A model generated the notes under the pieces. It saw only the letters and a program-made list of their open reading frames with translations, ran no database searches and had not been told where the DNA came from. Below are positions 32,687 to 43,698 of a DNA stretch of 64,000 bases, in pieces. Position numbers and translations under genes: made by a program. The first letter of the stretch is position 1, and each line of letters starts with the position of its first letter. The DNA is from Pseudoalteromonas sp. P1-9 (lineage in GTDB: Bacteria; Pseudomonadota; Gammaproteobacteria; Enterobacterales; Alteromonadaceae), in contig NZ_LKBD01000016.1 of the NCBI RefSeq assembly GCF_001399975.1, positions 1 through 64,000 of the forward strand. The letters are read 5' to 3'.

Positions 32687-34672
32687 CTAGCGCCCCTCTA
32701 GTATAAAACGCTCAGCACGTTCAACACGGCGCGGTTTGCCGCGCACAATTAAAATATCCTGCGCTTTTAATACAGTATCACTTGGCGGGAAACTTAATTC
32801 ATTACCATCACGGCGAAGTCCGGTTACATCAACCCGCCGTTTAGTTAAGTTTAAATCACCTAAGGATAATCCTCGTGCATAGGCATCTTCGGTAATCGCG
32901 ATTGCATGCAAAAATTCAAGGTGATCAGATGAATCGGGTGACAATGGCGTACTATCGCCTGGGAAATAACCGTGCAGTAAGCCATAGCGATTGCTACGCT
33001 CTGCTTGCACACGCCTTAAAATACGGCGCATGGGCACCCCAGTTAAAAACAGTACATGTGATACTAACATTAAGCTGGCCTCTAGCTTTTCCGGCACCAC
33101 TTCTGTAACGCCTTTATCTTTAAGCTCAGATAAATACCTATCATCTCGCATGCGCACTAAAATTTTAACCTTGGGCGCAAGCTGCTTGATACTATTAATA
33201 ATTGCAAATGCACTGTCTTTATCGGCGAAAGTAATAATCACTAAGCGGCTTTTTGCGATATTGGCACCTTTTAGCACCTCTTTTTGCTTTGCCTGACCAA
33301 AATAGATATTTTCTCCAGCGGCCTGCGCCTCTTTAACGCGCACTGTGTCACTATCTATCGCAACAAACGGAATTGCTTCCGTTTTTAAAAAGCGCGCGAT
33401 TATTTGGCCTACTCGGCCATAGCCGCAAATCACAACATGTTGACTAAACTCATCAAACTGAGCATCACTGTTATCATAACTTTGACTATTTTTTGTCAGT
33501 AAATTAGGGGCAACTTTATTGAGAATTTTATATGACAGCAAAGCGCCGTTATCCACCAAATAAGGCGTTATCGCCATACTTAATACGCCAACCGACAACA
33601 GCAAGGATGCGTTTGCCGAGTTTAACAAAGCGTATTTTAATGCGAGTGAGATTAAGACAAAGCTAAACTCACCCATCTGGCATAACATAAGTGCACTTGC
33701 CAACGCATTTTCATGATTCTCGCCCGCCACTTTCGTCACAAAATACGTAATCGCCACTTTCAGTGTCAGCAAGCTAAATAACCCAAGTGCAATCCATTGC
33801 AAGTTAGCCACAACAAACGTCATATCAAGCTGCATACCGATGGTGATAAAGAATAACCCCATTAGGATATCTCTAAATGGACGGATATCGGCTTCTAGTT
33901 GATGCTTATATTCACTTTCACCTAACATCATGCCTGCTAGAAAAGCACCTAGTGCCATGGATAAACCAAAAGCAGACGTTATCGCTGCCGCAATAAGTGC
34001 AACCAATATGGTGGTCAACACAAATAACTCATCACTGCGTGTTTGCGCTATTTCACTGAAAATTCTCGGAAGTACCCATTTGCCAACGGCCATCAATAGC
34101 GCAATAACCACACCGCCTTTTGCCAACGCCGTTAAAATGGTGGTCCATAACGACTCTGAGCCATTTGCCAAAAGCGGAAGCGCGATTAATAAAGGCACTA
34201 CCGCGATATCTTGAAATAGCAAAACGCCAATTGCCAGCTGCCCTGGTCTTGAGCGCAATAATGGCGAGCCACTGACTTGTTTAACCACAATAGCAGTTGA
34301 CGACAAGGCAACTAAACTACCAATGCTAAACGCCGCTATCATTGAAATTCCAAATAACCACAATAGCACCATAACCACTAAGGTAGTGATTACGACTTGC
34401 ATTACGCCAACGCCAAAAACAATGTGGCGCATAGCCAGTAAACGAGGAATTGAAAACTCTAACCCTAAGCTAAACAGCAAAAAAACGATGCCAAGTTCGG
34501 CAATAAAGTGCATTTGTTCACTTTGTTCAAGCCACGCAAAGCCGTCTTTACCGGCAAGGATGCCCACCGCTAAATAAGCTAAAATGGGTGGCAGATTAAA
34601 GCGTTTAAACAGCCAAATCAGAACCACAGCGGCAATCAATATATAGAAGTAAACACCAAACGTATGCTGCAA
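32687..34672 (-). CDS. CPA2-family cation:proton antiporter with RCK domain (KefB/YbaL type)
   Basis: Protein of 661 residues. About 12 membrane helices span residues 5-380, including LAVGILAG and MALGAFLAGMMLGESEY. A TrkA-N (RCK) domain follows, VVICGYGRVGQIIARFL (about 416-432), which binds nucleotide, and a TrkA-C domain at the end. KefC and KefB are controlled by glutathione adducts; the glutathione residues cannot be judged here, so potassium versus sodium specificity stays open. Convergent with the patatin gene, 16 bases apart, and divergent from the diguanylate cyclase. Confidence 0.85.
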   Translation of the reverse strand: MQHTFGVYFYILIAAVVLIWLFKRFNLPPILAYLAVGILAGKDGFAWLEQSEQMHFIAELGIVFLLFSLGLEFSIPRLLAMRHIVFGVGVMQVVITTLVVMVLLWLFGISMIAAFSIGSLVALSSTAIVVKQVSGSPLLRSRPGQLAIGVLLFQDIAVVPLLIALPLLANGSESLWTTILTALAKGGVVIALLMAVGKWVLPRIFSEIAQTRSDELFVLTTILVALIAAAITSAFGLSMALGAFLAGMMLGESEYKHQLEADIRPFRDILMGLFFITIGMQLDMTFVVANLQWIALGLFSLLTLKVAITYFVTKVAGENHENALASALMLCQMGEFSFVLISLALKYALLNSANASLLLSVGVLSMAITPYLVDNGALLSYKILNKVAPNLLTKNSQSYDNSDAQFDEFSQHVVICGYGRVGQIIARFLKTEAIPFVAIDSDTVRVKEAQAAGENIYFGQAKQKEVLKGANIAKSRLVIITFADKDSAFAIINSIKQLAPKVKILVRMRDDRYLSELKDKGVTEVVPEKLEASLMLVSHVLFLTGVPMRRILRRVQAERSNRYGLLHGYFPGDSTPLSPDSSDHLEFLHAIAITEDAYARGLSLGDLNLTKRRVDVTGLRRDGNELSFPPSDTVLKAQDILIVRGKPRRVERAERFILEGR

Positions 34673-34853
34673 ACACCACCTCTGCTATCGTAATAAGCGT
34701 TATGTCGAAAAAATGACGAATTCATTAGAAACGAGTCTCTCTAATCAATTAAATATAGCAAGTGTCTGTTTTTCTGCCACTTAATAAAAGTGGCTTAGAT
34801 TTTGCTTAAACATCCATGTACTTAATATTTTGCGGTAGTATGAGGGTAGTTAA

Positions 34854-35747
34854 GTGGAAAACGTACATGTTTTAACGCGTCAAACAGACAGCAACGGCGA
34901 TTATTTGCCGTATGGCCAGATCTATTCTGAACAGAATGACATAAGCCATACCCATGCGTTAGTAACGCAACTTCAAAAAACACTTGAGCTTACAAAATTA
35001 TTAAACATCTTTTCGGTTGAAGCATCACGCGTAGTGCAATTTGCAGGCCTACAATTTCATAGTACCGAAGGGGTAATTGAAATGACTGGCAGTAAAATTG
35101 AAGGTGAAAACCACGCCTTTGATCTGATGGCTGATGGCGAACGTCTTGGCCAGCTTATTTACTTTTCCCAAAATCTACCACAATACGCAAAGCAGAAATT
35201 AGCAAGATTACATACCGCACTTGTCTACCCTCTGCGCAATGCACTGTTGTTTTCACGCGTGAAGAAACTGGCTACCAAAGATGCATTAACCGGGCTAAAT
35301 AACCGCAGCATGTTTGATGATTGTCTATATCGCAAACTTGAGCGAAGCCGCCGTCATCACCGCAGCTTTGGCTTAATGTTGTTAGATTTAGATAACTTTA
35401 AGCAAGTAAACGATCAACATGGGCACCAAGTGGGCGATCAAGTATTGATCGATTTTGCCAATATTCTGACAGACTGTGTAAGAGGCACAGACACCGTATT
35501 TAGGTTTGGTGGTGATGAATTTGCCATTTTAATTGATGACGACAACTTTGAAGTAAGTCATATCTTAGCTAATCGCATTAAAAAACGCGTGCACAGTCAC
35601 CAACTGCTGAAAACCCATTCTGTAACCACCAGTATTGGTTTTTCCTTAAGTAAGGCAAAAGATATTCCTAACAGCATTTTTGAACGTGCAGATAGAGCGC
35701 TTTATGCTGCAAAACAAGACGGACGAGATTGTTGCAAAACAAACTAA
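34854..35747 (+). CDS. Diguanylate cyclase
   Basis: Protein of 297 residues. Residues 25-130 form a GAF-like helical/beta sensor region without a recognisable ligand motif. Residues about 140-297 are a GGDEF domain: DALTGLNNR start, DLDNFKQVNDQHGHQ metal/nucleotide site, intact FRFGGDEFAIL, and RGTD five residues before the GGDEF, the product-inhibition I-site. It should make c-di-GMP in the cytoplasm. The start is GTG with GAGGG seven bases upstream; no in-frame ATG lies nearby. Confidence 0.92.
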   Translation: MENVHVLTRQTDSNGDYLPYGQIYSEQNDISHTHALVTQLQKTLELTKLLNIFSVEASRVVQFAGLQFHSTEGVIEMTGSKIEGENHAFDLMADGERLGQLIYFSQNLPQYAKQKLARLHTALVYPLRNALLFSRVKKLATKDALTGLNNRSMFDDCLYRKLERSRRHHRSFGLMLLDLDNFKQVNDQHGHQVGDQVLIDFANILTDCVRGTDTVFRFGGDEFAILIDDDNFEVSHILANRIKKRVHSHQLLKTHSVTTSIGFSLSKAKDIPNSIFERADRALYAAKQDGRDCCKTN

Positions 35748-35761
35748 GGCGTAGCCAGAAT

Positions 35762-35790
35762 GAAAAAAGGAAGCATTAGCTTCCTTTTTT
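35762..35790. terminator. Bidirectional terminator
   Basis: GGAAGC-ATTA-GCTTCC flanked by A6 on the left and T7 on the right, after the cyclase stop. It overlaps the last codons of the leftward membrane protein gene and can serve both. Confidence 0.8.
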
Positions 35791-36111
35791 TAGACGATAA
35801 CCGGTAAGCAGCAAACACAAACCGACAAAAAAAGCCCCGAGCACATTGGCTATTTCAAAAAAGCTGGTAATAGGTGTCACGATAATACAAATAAGGGGAC
35901 ACATTACCGCTAACAAAAAGAAACTTCCGCCTTTTCCTAACCAATAGCACAGCAGCAATGCAGCAGTAATCGCGCCAAAAATAGCGCCATAGAGCACCAC
36001 AGTAAGATTAAACGAAAAAATAAGGCTCACCGCCAACACCACTGCAAATACAATTAAGCCGATATAAGCTTGCCCGATAAGTGAAAAACCAACTGCTTGA
36101 CTAGTTTTCAT
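35776..36111 (-). CDS. Small membrane protein of unknown function
   Basis: Protein of 111 residues from ATG 36111 with about four membrane helices (8-28, 32-55, 60-78, 85-105) and a basic tail RLKKGS. No family recognised. It overlaps the tilS end by 11 bases, so it is likely translated from the tilS transcript. A longer frame to 36177 would lie within tilS and is less likely. Its last codons are inside the terminator. Confidence 0.6.
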   Translation of the reverse strand: MKTSQAVGFSLIGQAYIGLIVFAVVLAVSLIFSFNLTVVLYGAIFGAITAALLLCYWLGKGGSFFLLAVMCPLICIIVTPITSFFEIANVLGAFFVGLCLLLTGYRLKKGS

Positions 36112-37405
36112 TTGCTTCCTTTTGTTGCCAACATAGGCCATTTTCGGCGTATGCATGTTTTGATATGCCCAAGCCAATTACTTGAACAAGTTGATTATTA
36201 TAGTAAATTCCTGCAACCAATGGGCGTTGCCAAGGTGGTATACCAGCCTCTTTTAGCCATGTGCTAACCGATTTAGTACAGTTTCGGTGTTGTAAGGTAA
36301 ATTTTTCAGCGCCAATATCAAAACGCAGATTAACGTGTTCATCCATAAATGGCGCACGCACACCTTGCGCTTTTTTTTCTACACTAAACTCTTGATTACC
36401 GATAACCAGTGAACTTAGCCCAATGTTATCTCGATTTTCAGGCACCGCCTGAGGTAACACGATAAACAAAGCATCTTGGTAGCGTTTAATCGCAAAGCCA
36501 CTACATTCAATACTCACTTGCGCATCCATTTTTGCCTTAAATGCTTGCTGGTTAACTTGATTGAGCACCTTTTGAGATGGCAAAACTAGGTTATTTTGCT
36601 GTAGCCAATAACGTATTAAATTATTAATGCGCGCACGCGAAAAACCAATTACCTCATTGAGCAGAAAACGCTGATGAAAAATGCACTTTTTCGCGTCTTC
36701 GGCAATGTATTCATCCAGTAATTGTTGTTGAGATTGCAGTAAGCTCACTACACGAGCGACGGTATTGCTAAAGCCCTTAAAGCGTACATTAAGTTCAGGA
36801 AGGATTTTATTACGTAAAAAATTTCGGTCAAAGCGATCGTCGTGATTTGATTCATCATTAATATGTGAAAGTTGCTGAGCCTTTGCGTACTCAACAATTT
36901 CTTTTCGCATAATGCCTAGTAATGGGCGAAATACAGGTAAACCATTTTCAATGCGAGAGCGTTGCTTCATCGCACCTAATCCCAACAGCCCTGCTCCGCG
37001 TTTTAAACGAATAAAAAACGTTTCGACTTGATCGTCAAGGTGCTGCCCAAGTAATAATTCTGAATCGCTATGCAAGTGCGTTTTTAGTGCGTTGTAACGC
37101 GTGGTTCGCGCCACCGCCTCTAAGCTTTCACGATTAGCTTTCTTTACGCTTACTCGGTAAGCCGTATACGGGATTTGCCATTGCTGACATAAATCGGCAC
37201 AAAACGCCTGCCACATATCGGCATTATCACTTAAGCCATGATTGACATGTACAGCGTCGATTTCAATGTGCGTGAACTCATCACGAAAACGTTTCGCTAA
37301 ATGTAATAATACAACCGAGTCAACACCGCCTGAAAGCGCAACAGTAAAGCGCATTTTTTCGGTGTTGGTAAGCTCATATTTAAAAGTGGAATAAATATCT
37401 TTCAT
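36101..37405 (-). CDS. tilS: tRNA(Ile)-lysidine synthase
   Basis: ATP-dependent enzyme that joins lysine to C34 of tRNA-Ile(CAU), changing AUG to AUA decoding; essential. 434 residues from ATG 37405. The N-terminal PP-loop is VALSGGVDSVVLL, followed by DAVHVNHGLSDNADMW and LLGQHLDDQVETFFIRLKRGAGLLGL. The TilS-C domain lies at the end (HRNCTKSVSTWLKEAGIPPWQRPLVAGIYY). The longer frame to 37423 begins inside the accA terminator and is rejected. No obvious Shine-Dalgarno is seen at 37405. Confidence 0.93.
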   Translation of the reverse strand: MKDIYSTFKYELTNTEKMRFTVALSGGVDSVVLLHLAKRFRDEFTHIEIDAVHVNHGLSDNADMWQAFCADLCQQWQIPYTAYRVSVKKANRESLEAVARTTRYNALKTHLHSDSELLLGQHLDDQVETFFIRLKRGAGLLGLGAMKQRSRIENGLPVFRPLLGIMRKEIVEYAKAQQLSHINDESNHDDRFDRNFLRNKILPELNVRFKGFSNTVARVVSLLQSQQQLLDEYIAEDAKKCIFHQRFLLNEVIGFSRARINNLIRYWLQQNNLVLPSQKVLNQVNQQAFKAKMDAQVSIECSGFAIKRYQDALFIVLPQAVPENRDNIGLSSLVIGNQEFSVEKKAQGVRAPFMDEHVNLRFDIGAEKFTLQHRNCTKSVSTWLKEAGIPPWQRPLVAGIYYNNQLVQVIGLGISKHAYAENGLCWQQKEANEN

Positions 37406-37410
37406 AAACA

Positions 37411-37439
37411 AAAAAAGCCGCAAAATGCGGCTTTTTCCA
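37411..37439 (-). terminator. Terminator after accA
   Basis: AAAAGCCGCA-TTT-TGCGGCTTTT with a long T run lies 12 bases beyond accA and immediately before tilS, so tilS may rely on readthrough. Confidence 0.8.
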
Positions 37440-37450
37440 AAATCTTTTAA

Positions 37451-38407
37451 TTAGCAGTAACCAAAAGACATTAAACGCTCATAGCGCTGCTCTAACATTT
37501 CTTCTAATGATAAAGCTTTCAAATCACCTAAGTCACGTTTAATTTGTGCTTTAAGCGATTTCGCCATTGCATCGTAGTTACGATGTGCACCGCCTAGTGG
37601 CTCTTCAACAATCGAGTTAATTAAGTCTAAGCTCTTAACACGATCAGCGCTTACACCCATAGCTTCTGCGGCAAGCGGGGCTTTTTCTGCACTTTTCCAA
37701 AGAATTGACGCACAACCTTCCGGTGAAATTACTGAGTATGTGCTGTACTGAAGCATATTAACACGGTCACCCACGCCAATTGCTAACGCACCACCTGAAC
37801 CACCTTCACCAATTACCGTACAGATCACTGGTACTTTAAGGCCTGCCATCACTTTAAGGTTTTTAGCGATTGCTTCACTTTGACCACGCTCTTCAGCACC
37901 AACACCTGGGTATGCTCCTGGCGTGTCGATAAACGTGATGATTGGCATATTAAAACGCTCAGCCATCTCCATTAAACGTAACGCTTTACGGTAACCTTCT
38001 GGCTTTGGCATACCAAAGTTACGCTTAATTTTCTCTGCTGTATCGCGGCCTTTTTGTTGACCGATAACCATTACTGGTTCGCCATCTAAACGCGCAATAC
38101 CGCCTACAATAGCCGGATCGTTAGCAAATGCGCGGTCGCCTGCTAATTCGTCGAATTCGGTAAAAATACGCTCGATATAATCTTTGGTATACGGACGTAG
38201 CGGGTGACGAGCAAGTTGTGAAACCTGCCATGGACCGAGATCCGAGAAAATTTTATTGGTCAGCTCTACGCTCTTATCTTTAAGGCGTGAAACTTCTTCT
38301 TCTAGACTCAGATCCAGTTCACCACCGCGACCTACGTTTTTAAGTTCTTCAATTTTTGCTTCCAACTCTGCAATTGGAAGTTCAAAATCAAGATAATTGA
38401 GACTCAT
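37451..38407 (-). CDS. accA: Acetyl-CoA carboxylase carboxyltransferase subunit alpha
   Basis: Protein of 318 residues (E. coli 319). Starts [19 protein letters not shown], typical of AccA, then [14 protein letters not shown] and [27 protein letters not shown]. The oxyanion-hole region is [15 protein letters not shown]. With AccD it transfers CO2 from carboxybiotin to acetyl-CoA, the first step of fatty-acid synthesis. Downstream of dnaE by 12 bases, as in E. coli and relatives. Confidence 0.97.
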   Translation of the reverse strand: MSLNYLDFELPIAELEAKIEELKNVGRGGELDLSLEEEVSRLKDKSVELTNKIFSDLGPWQVSQLARHPLRPYTKDYIERIFTEFDELAGDRAFANDPAIVGGIARLDGEPVMVIGQQKGRDTAEKIKRNFGMPKPEGYRKALRLMEMAERFNMPIITFIDTPGAYPGVGAEERGQSEAIAKNLKVMAGLKVPVICTVIGEGGSGGALAIGVGDRVNMLQYSTYSVISPEGCASILWKSAEKAPLAAEAMGVSADRVKSLDLINSIVEEPLGGAHRNYDAMAKSLKAQIKRDLGDLKALSLEEMLEQRYERLMSFGYC

Positions 38408-38419
38408 GCTCTAAACTAC

Positions 38420-41400
38420 CTAATTAAATTCTAGTTCAATATTCTGTGCTACTAAGCGTGAGAGATTAGCAAGTAACTCGTCACTGGGTGTAACACACCA
38501 CTGTGTTCCTAATGAAAGCTCAGTTGTTGCATCTGGGCGTTCATATTGAATTCTTATTGGGCAAGTACCAAATTTATACGGGGTGATGGTATGCTCTAAT
38601 CGAGACAAGAAGTTATCACTCACTTCCTGCATTTTCACCGTCATTTTTATGTTTTTAACCCGCTTTTCACGAACAGATTCAATACTTGCAACTTCGCGAG
38701 CGGTCATTGTAATACCACCTGAGAAGTTATCAAAGCTGACCACACCAGATATCACCAAGATATTGTTCATTTGCAGCAGTTCTTGGTAAGTTTCGAACTG
38801 TTCAGGAAATAAACGAATATCAATTCGGGCACTTTTATCATCCAGTGTCAGTAGCCCCCAACGCTTTCCTTTTTTATTAATTAAGGTGCGTGCATTAATC
38901 ACTAAACCTGCCGCTGTAGACGTTACATCACGTTCCGTCGGTTGTAAATCGACAAGTCGACCCGACACATAATTTTTAAGCTCACTACGGTATTGATTAA
39001 TTGGGTGACCGGTCAAGTAAAGTCCCAGTGTTTCGCGTTCACCTTCCAACCATTCGTTATCGGTAAATTTAGGCGCTTGCACAAATGCTGCGGCAACTTC
39101 CTCTGGCTCCGTTGCCAATAAACCAAATAAATCGCTTTGGCCTAGTGCTTCAGCTTTATTGTGTTGATCGGCCGATTTAAGCGCATCAGGTAAGCTGGCA
39201 ATTAAAATAGAGCGCGCACTTTGTGTTTGCTCTGGACCCAATTTATCCATCGCGCCGGACATTATTAGCTTTTCAATCACACGTTTATTTAAACGCTTAA
39301 TATCGACGCGCGCACAGAAATCGAATAAATCTTTAAATGGGCCGCCAGCTTCTCGCGCTTCTAAAATTGCGTCTACTGGGCCTTCACCTACACCTTTAAT
39401 CGCCCCAATACCGTAAACAATTTCGCCTTGATTATTTACCGTAAATTTATATAGACCCGAGTTCACATCAGGCGGTAATAATGTGAGTTTCATATTCTCA
39501 CATTCATCAACAAGGGTAACAATCTTATCGGTGTTATCCATGTCGGCTGACATAACTGCCGCCATAAACTCTGCTGGATAATGGGTTTTCATCCACAGCG
39601 TTTGATAAGATACCAGTGCGTATGCTGCCGAGTGCGATTTGTTAAAGCCGTAACCTGCGAATTTTTCTACGAGGTCGAAGATCTTCATTGCAAGTTCGCC
39701 GTCTACGCCATTTTGCTTTGCGCCATCCTCAAAGGTTGAACGCTGCTTGGCCATTTCTTCAGGCTTTTTCTTACCCATGGCACGACGCAGTAAGTCAGCG
39801 CCACCAAGGCTATACCCTGCCAGTACCTGAGCAATCTGCATTACCTGTTCTTGGTATAGAATAATGCCGTAGGTTGGCTCTAAGATAGGTTGCAAGCTTT
39901 CGTGCTGATATTGTGCATCGGGGTAAGATACTTCTTCTCGACCGTGCTTACGGTCGATAAAGTTATCTACCATGCCTGATTGCAACGGACCTGGGCGGAA
40001 AAGTGCAACCAGTGCGATCATGTCTTCAAAGCAGTCAGGCTTTAAACGACGGATAAGGTCTTTCATACCGCGAGATTCAAGCTGGAATACTGCTGTTGTT
40101 TCTGCGCGCAGTAATAATTCAAAGCTCGGTGGATCATTTAGCGGAATAGCGGCGATATCGATATGTTCTTTTTGCTCGCGCGTTAAGCGCTCATTGGCCA
40201 TATCAATAGCCCACTGCAAAATGGTTAAAGTACGTAACCCTAAAAAGTCGAACTTAACCAGACCCGCTGTTTCTACATCATTTTTATCAAATTGGGTAAC
40301 CGGGAATTTACCTTCATCATCACAGTAAAGTGCGGCGAAGTCGGTAATGGTTGTCGGTGAAATAACAACACCACCGGCGTGTTTACCTGCATTACGTGTA
40401 CAGCCTTCTAAAATACGGCACATATCGATAAGTTCTTTTACTTCATCGTCTGTGTCGTAGGCTTCTGGTAAACGCGGTTCAACATCAAAGGCTTTTGCCA
40501 ATGTCATGCCCGGATCGCCCGGTACTAATTTTGAAATACGGTCAACAAAACCATAAGGGTGACCAAGCACACGGCCTACATCGCGTATTACCGCTTTTGC
40601 CGCCATCGTACCAAAAGTAATGATCTGCGATACCGCATCACGGCCATAGAGTTTAGCAACGTGGTCGATTACTTCATCGCGTCGGTCCATACAGAAATCG
40701 ACGTCGAAATCGGGCATGGATACACGTTCTGGATTCAAGAAACGTTCGAAAAGTAAGTCAAATTGCAGTGGATCAAGATCGGTGATCTTGAGCGCATAAG
40801 CAACTAATGAACCAGCACCCGAACCACGGCCTGGACCCACAGGAATAATGTTATCTTTACTCCACTGGATGAATTCCATTACGATCAAGAAGTAACCTGG
40901 GAAACCCATTTGGTTAATTACGTCAAGTTCAATTCTTAAGCGGTCATCATATTCGACGCGTTTGACTTTGCGATCTTCTTCATCAGGGAATAAGAACTGC
41001 AAACGTTCTTCCAGACCATCTTCCGATACTTTTACTAAGAAGTCTTCAATCGACAAAGAGCCCGTTGGGTAGTCTGGTAAGAAGTAGGTGCCGAGTTGAA
41101 TGGTCACGTTGCAGCGCTTGGCAATCTCAACTGAGTTTTCCAGTGCTTCTGGAATATCCGAGAACAGCTCACACATTTGTTCTTCGGTTTTTAAATACTG
41201 CTGCTCTGAAAAACGTTTTGGACGGCGTTTATCATCTAAAGTGTAACCATCATGAATTGACACACGAATTTCATGGGCTTCAAAGTCTTCTTTATTGAGA
41301 AACACGACTTCGTTGGTGGCAACAACCGGCAGCCCTGAGTATTGAGCATAAGCCACAGCACTATGCAAATAATCTTCTTCTTGCTCGCGTTCGGTTCGCG

Positions 41401-41911
41401 TTAGCTCAATATAGTAATGATCTTTAAAGTGTTCTAAATAAAAGTTACCAATGGATTTGGTTAAATCATTATTGCCTTTTAATAAGGCTTTACCTAAATC
41501 ACCGTCTTTAGCGCCTGAGAGTAATATAAGGCCTTCTTTATGCTCAATAAGCCACTCTCTATCAACCATAGGACGTTGCATAAGGTGGCCGCGTTGATAG
41601 CCTTTGGAAATAAGCAGTGTAAGGTTCTTATAGCCCGCATTATTTTTAGCAAGTACGACCAAACGACAAGGCTCATCGGGAAATTCAGGACTGTGTAACC
41701 ACAGATCAGCGCCAACAATGGGTTTAATACCAGCACCATGCGCAGCACCGTAAAAGCGCACTAAACCGCACAAGTTCATTTGATCAGTAATGGCAAATGC
41801 AGGCATATTCAGCTCTGCAATTTTACCGACGATAGGCTTAGTTTTTGCTAAGCCGTCCACCATTGAATAATCACTGTGAACACGTAAGTGTATAAATTTA
41901 GGGTCTTGCAT
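38420..41911 (-). CDS. dnaE: DNA polymerase III alpha subunit
   Basis: Replicative polymerase (C family), 1163 residues from ATG 41911 with AGG six bases upstream; the frame to 41935 adds eight residues not seen in relatives. PHP domain at the start ([19 protein letters not shown]). Palm domain with [16 protein letters not shown] and [16 protein letters not shown], whose Asp pair is catalytic, plus [21 protein letters not shown]. Helix-hairpin-helix region [17 protein letters not shown]-fold near 985-1070 and a C-terminal tau-binding part. It lies between rnhB and accA in conserved order. Confidence 0.97.
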   Translation of the reverse strand: MQDPKFIHLRVHSDYSMVDGLAKTKPIVGKIAELNMPAFAITDQMNLCGLVRFYGAAHGAGIKPIVGADLWLHSPEFPDEPCRLVVLAKNNAGYKNLTLLISKGYQRGHLMQRPMVDREWLIEHKEGLILLSGAKDGDLGKALLKGNNDLTKSIGNFYLEHFKDHYYIELTRTEREQEEDYLHSAVAYAQYSGLPVVATNEVVFLNKEDFEAHEIRVSIHDGYTLDDKRRPKRFSEQQYLKTEEQMCELFSDIPEALENSVEIAKRCNVTIQLGTYFLPDYPTGSLSIEDFLVKVSEDGLEERLQFLFPDEEDRKVKRVEYDDRLRIELDVINQMGFPGYFLIVMEFIQWSKDNIIPVGPGRGSGAGSLVAYALKITDLDPLQFDLLFERFLNPERVSMPDFDVDFCMDRRDEVIDHVAKLYGRDAVSQIITFGTMAAKAVIRDVGRVLGHPYGFVDRISKLVPGDPGMTLAKAFDVEPRLPEAYDTDDEVKELIDMCRILEGCTRNAGKHAGGVVISPTTITDFAALYCDDEGKFPVTQFDKNDVETAGLVKFDFLGLRTLTILQWAIDMANERLTREQKEHIDIAAIPLNDPPSFELLLRAETTAVFQLESRGMKDLIRRLKPDCFEDMIALVALFRPGPLQSGMVDNFIDRKHGREEVSYPDAQYQHESLQPILEPTYGIILYQEQVMQIAQVLAGYSLGGADLLRRAMGKKKPEEMAKQRSTFEDGAKQNGVDGELAMKIFDLVEKFAGYGFNKSHSAAYALVSYQTLWMKTHYPAEFMAAVMSADMDNTDKIVTLVDECENMKLTLLPPDVNSGLYKFTVNNQGEIVYGIGAIKGVGEGPVDAILEAREAGGPFKDLFDFCARVDIKRLNKRVIEKLIMSGAMDKLGPEQTQSARSILIASLPDALKSADQHNKAEALGQSDLFGLLATEPEEVAAAFVQAPKFTDNEWLEGERETLGLYLTGHPINQYRSELKNYVSGRLVDLQPTERDVTSTAAGLVINARTLINKKGKRWGLLTLDDKSARIDIRLFPEQFETYQELLQMNNILVISGVVSFDNFSGGITMTAREVASIESVREKRVKNIKMTVKMQEVSDNFLSRLEHTITPYKFGTCPIRIQYERPDATTELSLGTQWCVTPSDELLANLSRLVAQNIELEFN

Positions 41912-41942
41912 TATCTGCCTAACTTGATTGACCAAGCATTGA

Positions 41943-42545
41943 TTAGCAATTGTTGGTCTGTTCTATTATTGTTTTTACGGGCTTAAAGCTTTGTCTATGA
42001 TGCGGCGTAACACCGTGAAGTGCAAGTGCTTCTAAATGTGCCTTGGTTGGGTAACCTTTATGGCCAGCAAAGCCATAATTTGGGTACTCAGTATCCAGTG
42101 CTTTCATTTCGTTATCACGGGTCACTTTGGCAAGAATTGATGCTGCGCTAATTTCGGCAACTAAGCTATCACCTTTAACAACGGCTTGTGCAGGTACATT
42201 AATATCGGGTAAACGATTGCCATCAATAAAGACAAACTCAGCAGGAATATTAAGCCCTTCTACCGCGCGCTTCATGGCAAGCATGGTAGCATGCAAAATA
42301 TTAAGCTCGTCAATTTCTGCAACGCTGGCGCGGGCAATATTAAAGCACAGCGCCTTTTCAATAATTTCTTCGTAAAGTGCCAAGCGTTTTTTTTCGGTTA
42401 GCTTTTTTGAATCGGCGAGACCCGCGATTGGCTTTGATGGATCTAAAATAACCGCAGCGGTTACCACGTCGCCCACAAGCGGACCACGCCCTACTTCATC
42501 AACACCTGCAATAAGTTGTGTATTTGGACGAATAATTTCAGTCAT
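41943..42545 (-). CDS. rnhB: Ribonuclease HII
   Basis: Protein of 200 residues. [23 protein letters not shown] holds the DEVGRG motif with catalytic Asp and Glu; ADSKKL and [22 protein letters not shown] carry the remaining acidic ligands. It removes ribonucleotides misinserted in DNA. Its start overlaps the lpxB stop by eight bases. Confidence 0.96.
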   Translation of the reverse strand: MTEIIRPNTQLIAGVDEVGRGPLVGDVVTAAVILDPSKPIAGLADSKKLTEKKRLALYEEIIEKALCFNIARASVAEIDELNILHATMLAMKRAVEGLNIPAEFVFIDGNRLPDINVPAQAVVKGDSLVAEISAASILAKVTRDNEMKALDTEYPNYGFAGHKGYPTKAHLEALALHGVTPHHRQSFKPVKTIIEQTNNC

Positions 42546-43698
42546 GTTTGTTCTCTATTACATTACTTACAGCCAGCGCCGCTTGTTTACTAGCGTCGAG
42601 CCTTAATGACTTATGCATTTCATAAAACGTTTGTTTTAAAGCTGTTTGATCTTCTTCTAGCAATGGTTTTAAGGTTGCAGCCAAGTTTTCAGGTGTTAAA
42701 TCATTTTGTAATAACTCAGGTACCAACTGCTTGCCCGCCAATAAATTAGGCAGTGAAAAGTGCTCAATGTTAAATTTAAATAAGCGTGTCACTAAGTGAT
42801 ATGTCAGGGCTTTTAGCTTGTAGCCAACCACCATTGGGCGTTTAAGCAACATGCATTCAAGTGCTGCCGTACCCGACGCCAATAACACCGCATCAGCGGC
42901 GGTCATCACTTCACGCGACTTGCCATCAACAAAGGTAAATATCTCTTCCGCATTGAGCTTAGTTGCGACAGCTAAAAACTCTTCTTTGCGTTTTTCATTA
43001 ACTAAAGGCACCAACACTTTTAACTTTGGTATCTCTGCTTTAAGTAACAACACCGCTTGAATATAGGGTTCGCTTAACAACGTGACTTCAGAACCTCGGC
43101 TGCCCGGCAGCACTGCCAACACTTTATCTGTAGCTGATAAATCAAACAGTGCTCTACTAGCAGTTTGTTCATCTTCGAGCGGCAACTCATCCGCCAAAGT
43201 GTGGCCGACAAACGCACATGGAATATTGTGTTTATCGTAAAACGCTTTTTCAAATGGTAATAATGCAAGCACTAAATTAGTGGCTTCTGCTACTTTAAAA
43301 ACACGCTTTTCACGCCATGCCCATACCGATGGGCTAACATAATGCACGGTTTTAATACCAGCAGCCTTTAACAGCTTTTCAACGCGTAAGTTAAAGTCGG
43401 GAGCATCAATGCCAATAAAAATATCCGGCGGATTAGCGATAAAGCGCTGTACAATTTGCTTTTTAATGCTGAGTAGACGAAATAACTTAGGCAGTACTTC
43501 AAAAACGCCCATTACGGCGAGTTCTTCCATTTGAAAATGGGTTTTGAATCCTTCAGCCAGCATACGCGGACCGCCAATGCCCTCAAATGTGGCATTTGGG
43601 TAATGTTGTTTTAGTGCTTTAATTAAACCTGCACCTAAAATATCGCCGGAGTGTTCCCCGGCGATAAGTGCAATTCGAAGTGGCTCATTCGAGATCAT
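42538..43698 (-). CDS. lpxB: Lipid-A-disaccharide synthase
   Basis: GT19 glycosyltransferase of 386 residues that joins UDP-diacylglucosamine to lipid X, releasing UDP. Marks: [26 protein letters not shown] at the N-terminus, [68 protein letters not shown] and [21 protein letters not shown]. It is a peripheral inner-membrane protein. Start overlaps the lpxA stop (TAATG). Confidence 0.97.
   Translation of the reverse strand: MISNEPLRIALIAGEHSGDILGAGLIKALKQHYPNATFEGIGGPRMLAEGFKTHFQMEELAVMGVFEVLPKLFRLLSIKKQIVQRFIANPPDIFIGIDAPDFNLRVEKLLKAAGIKTVHYVSPSVWAWREKRVFKVAEATNLVLALLPFEKAFYDKHNIPCAFVGHTLADELPLEDEQTASRALFDLSATDKVLAVLPGSRGSEVTLLSEPYIQAVLLLKAEIPKLKVLVPLVNEKRKEEFLAVATKLNAEEIFTFVDGKSREVMTAADAVLLASGTAALECMLLKRPMVVGYKLKALTYHLVTRLFKFNIEHFSLPNLLAGKQLVPELLQNDLTPENLAATLKPLLEEDQTALKQTFYEMHKSLRLDASKQAALAVSNVIENKHD

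Noticed and set aside
37406-37423. Upstream start for tilS
   Set aside because: It would begin inside the accA terminator stem.
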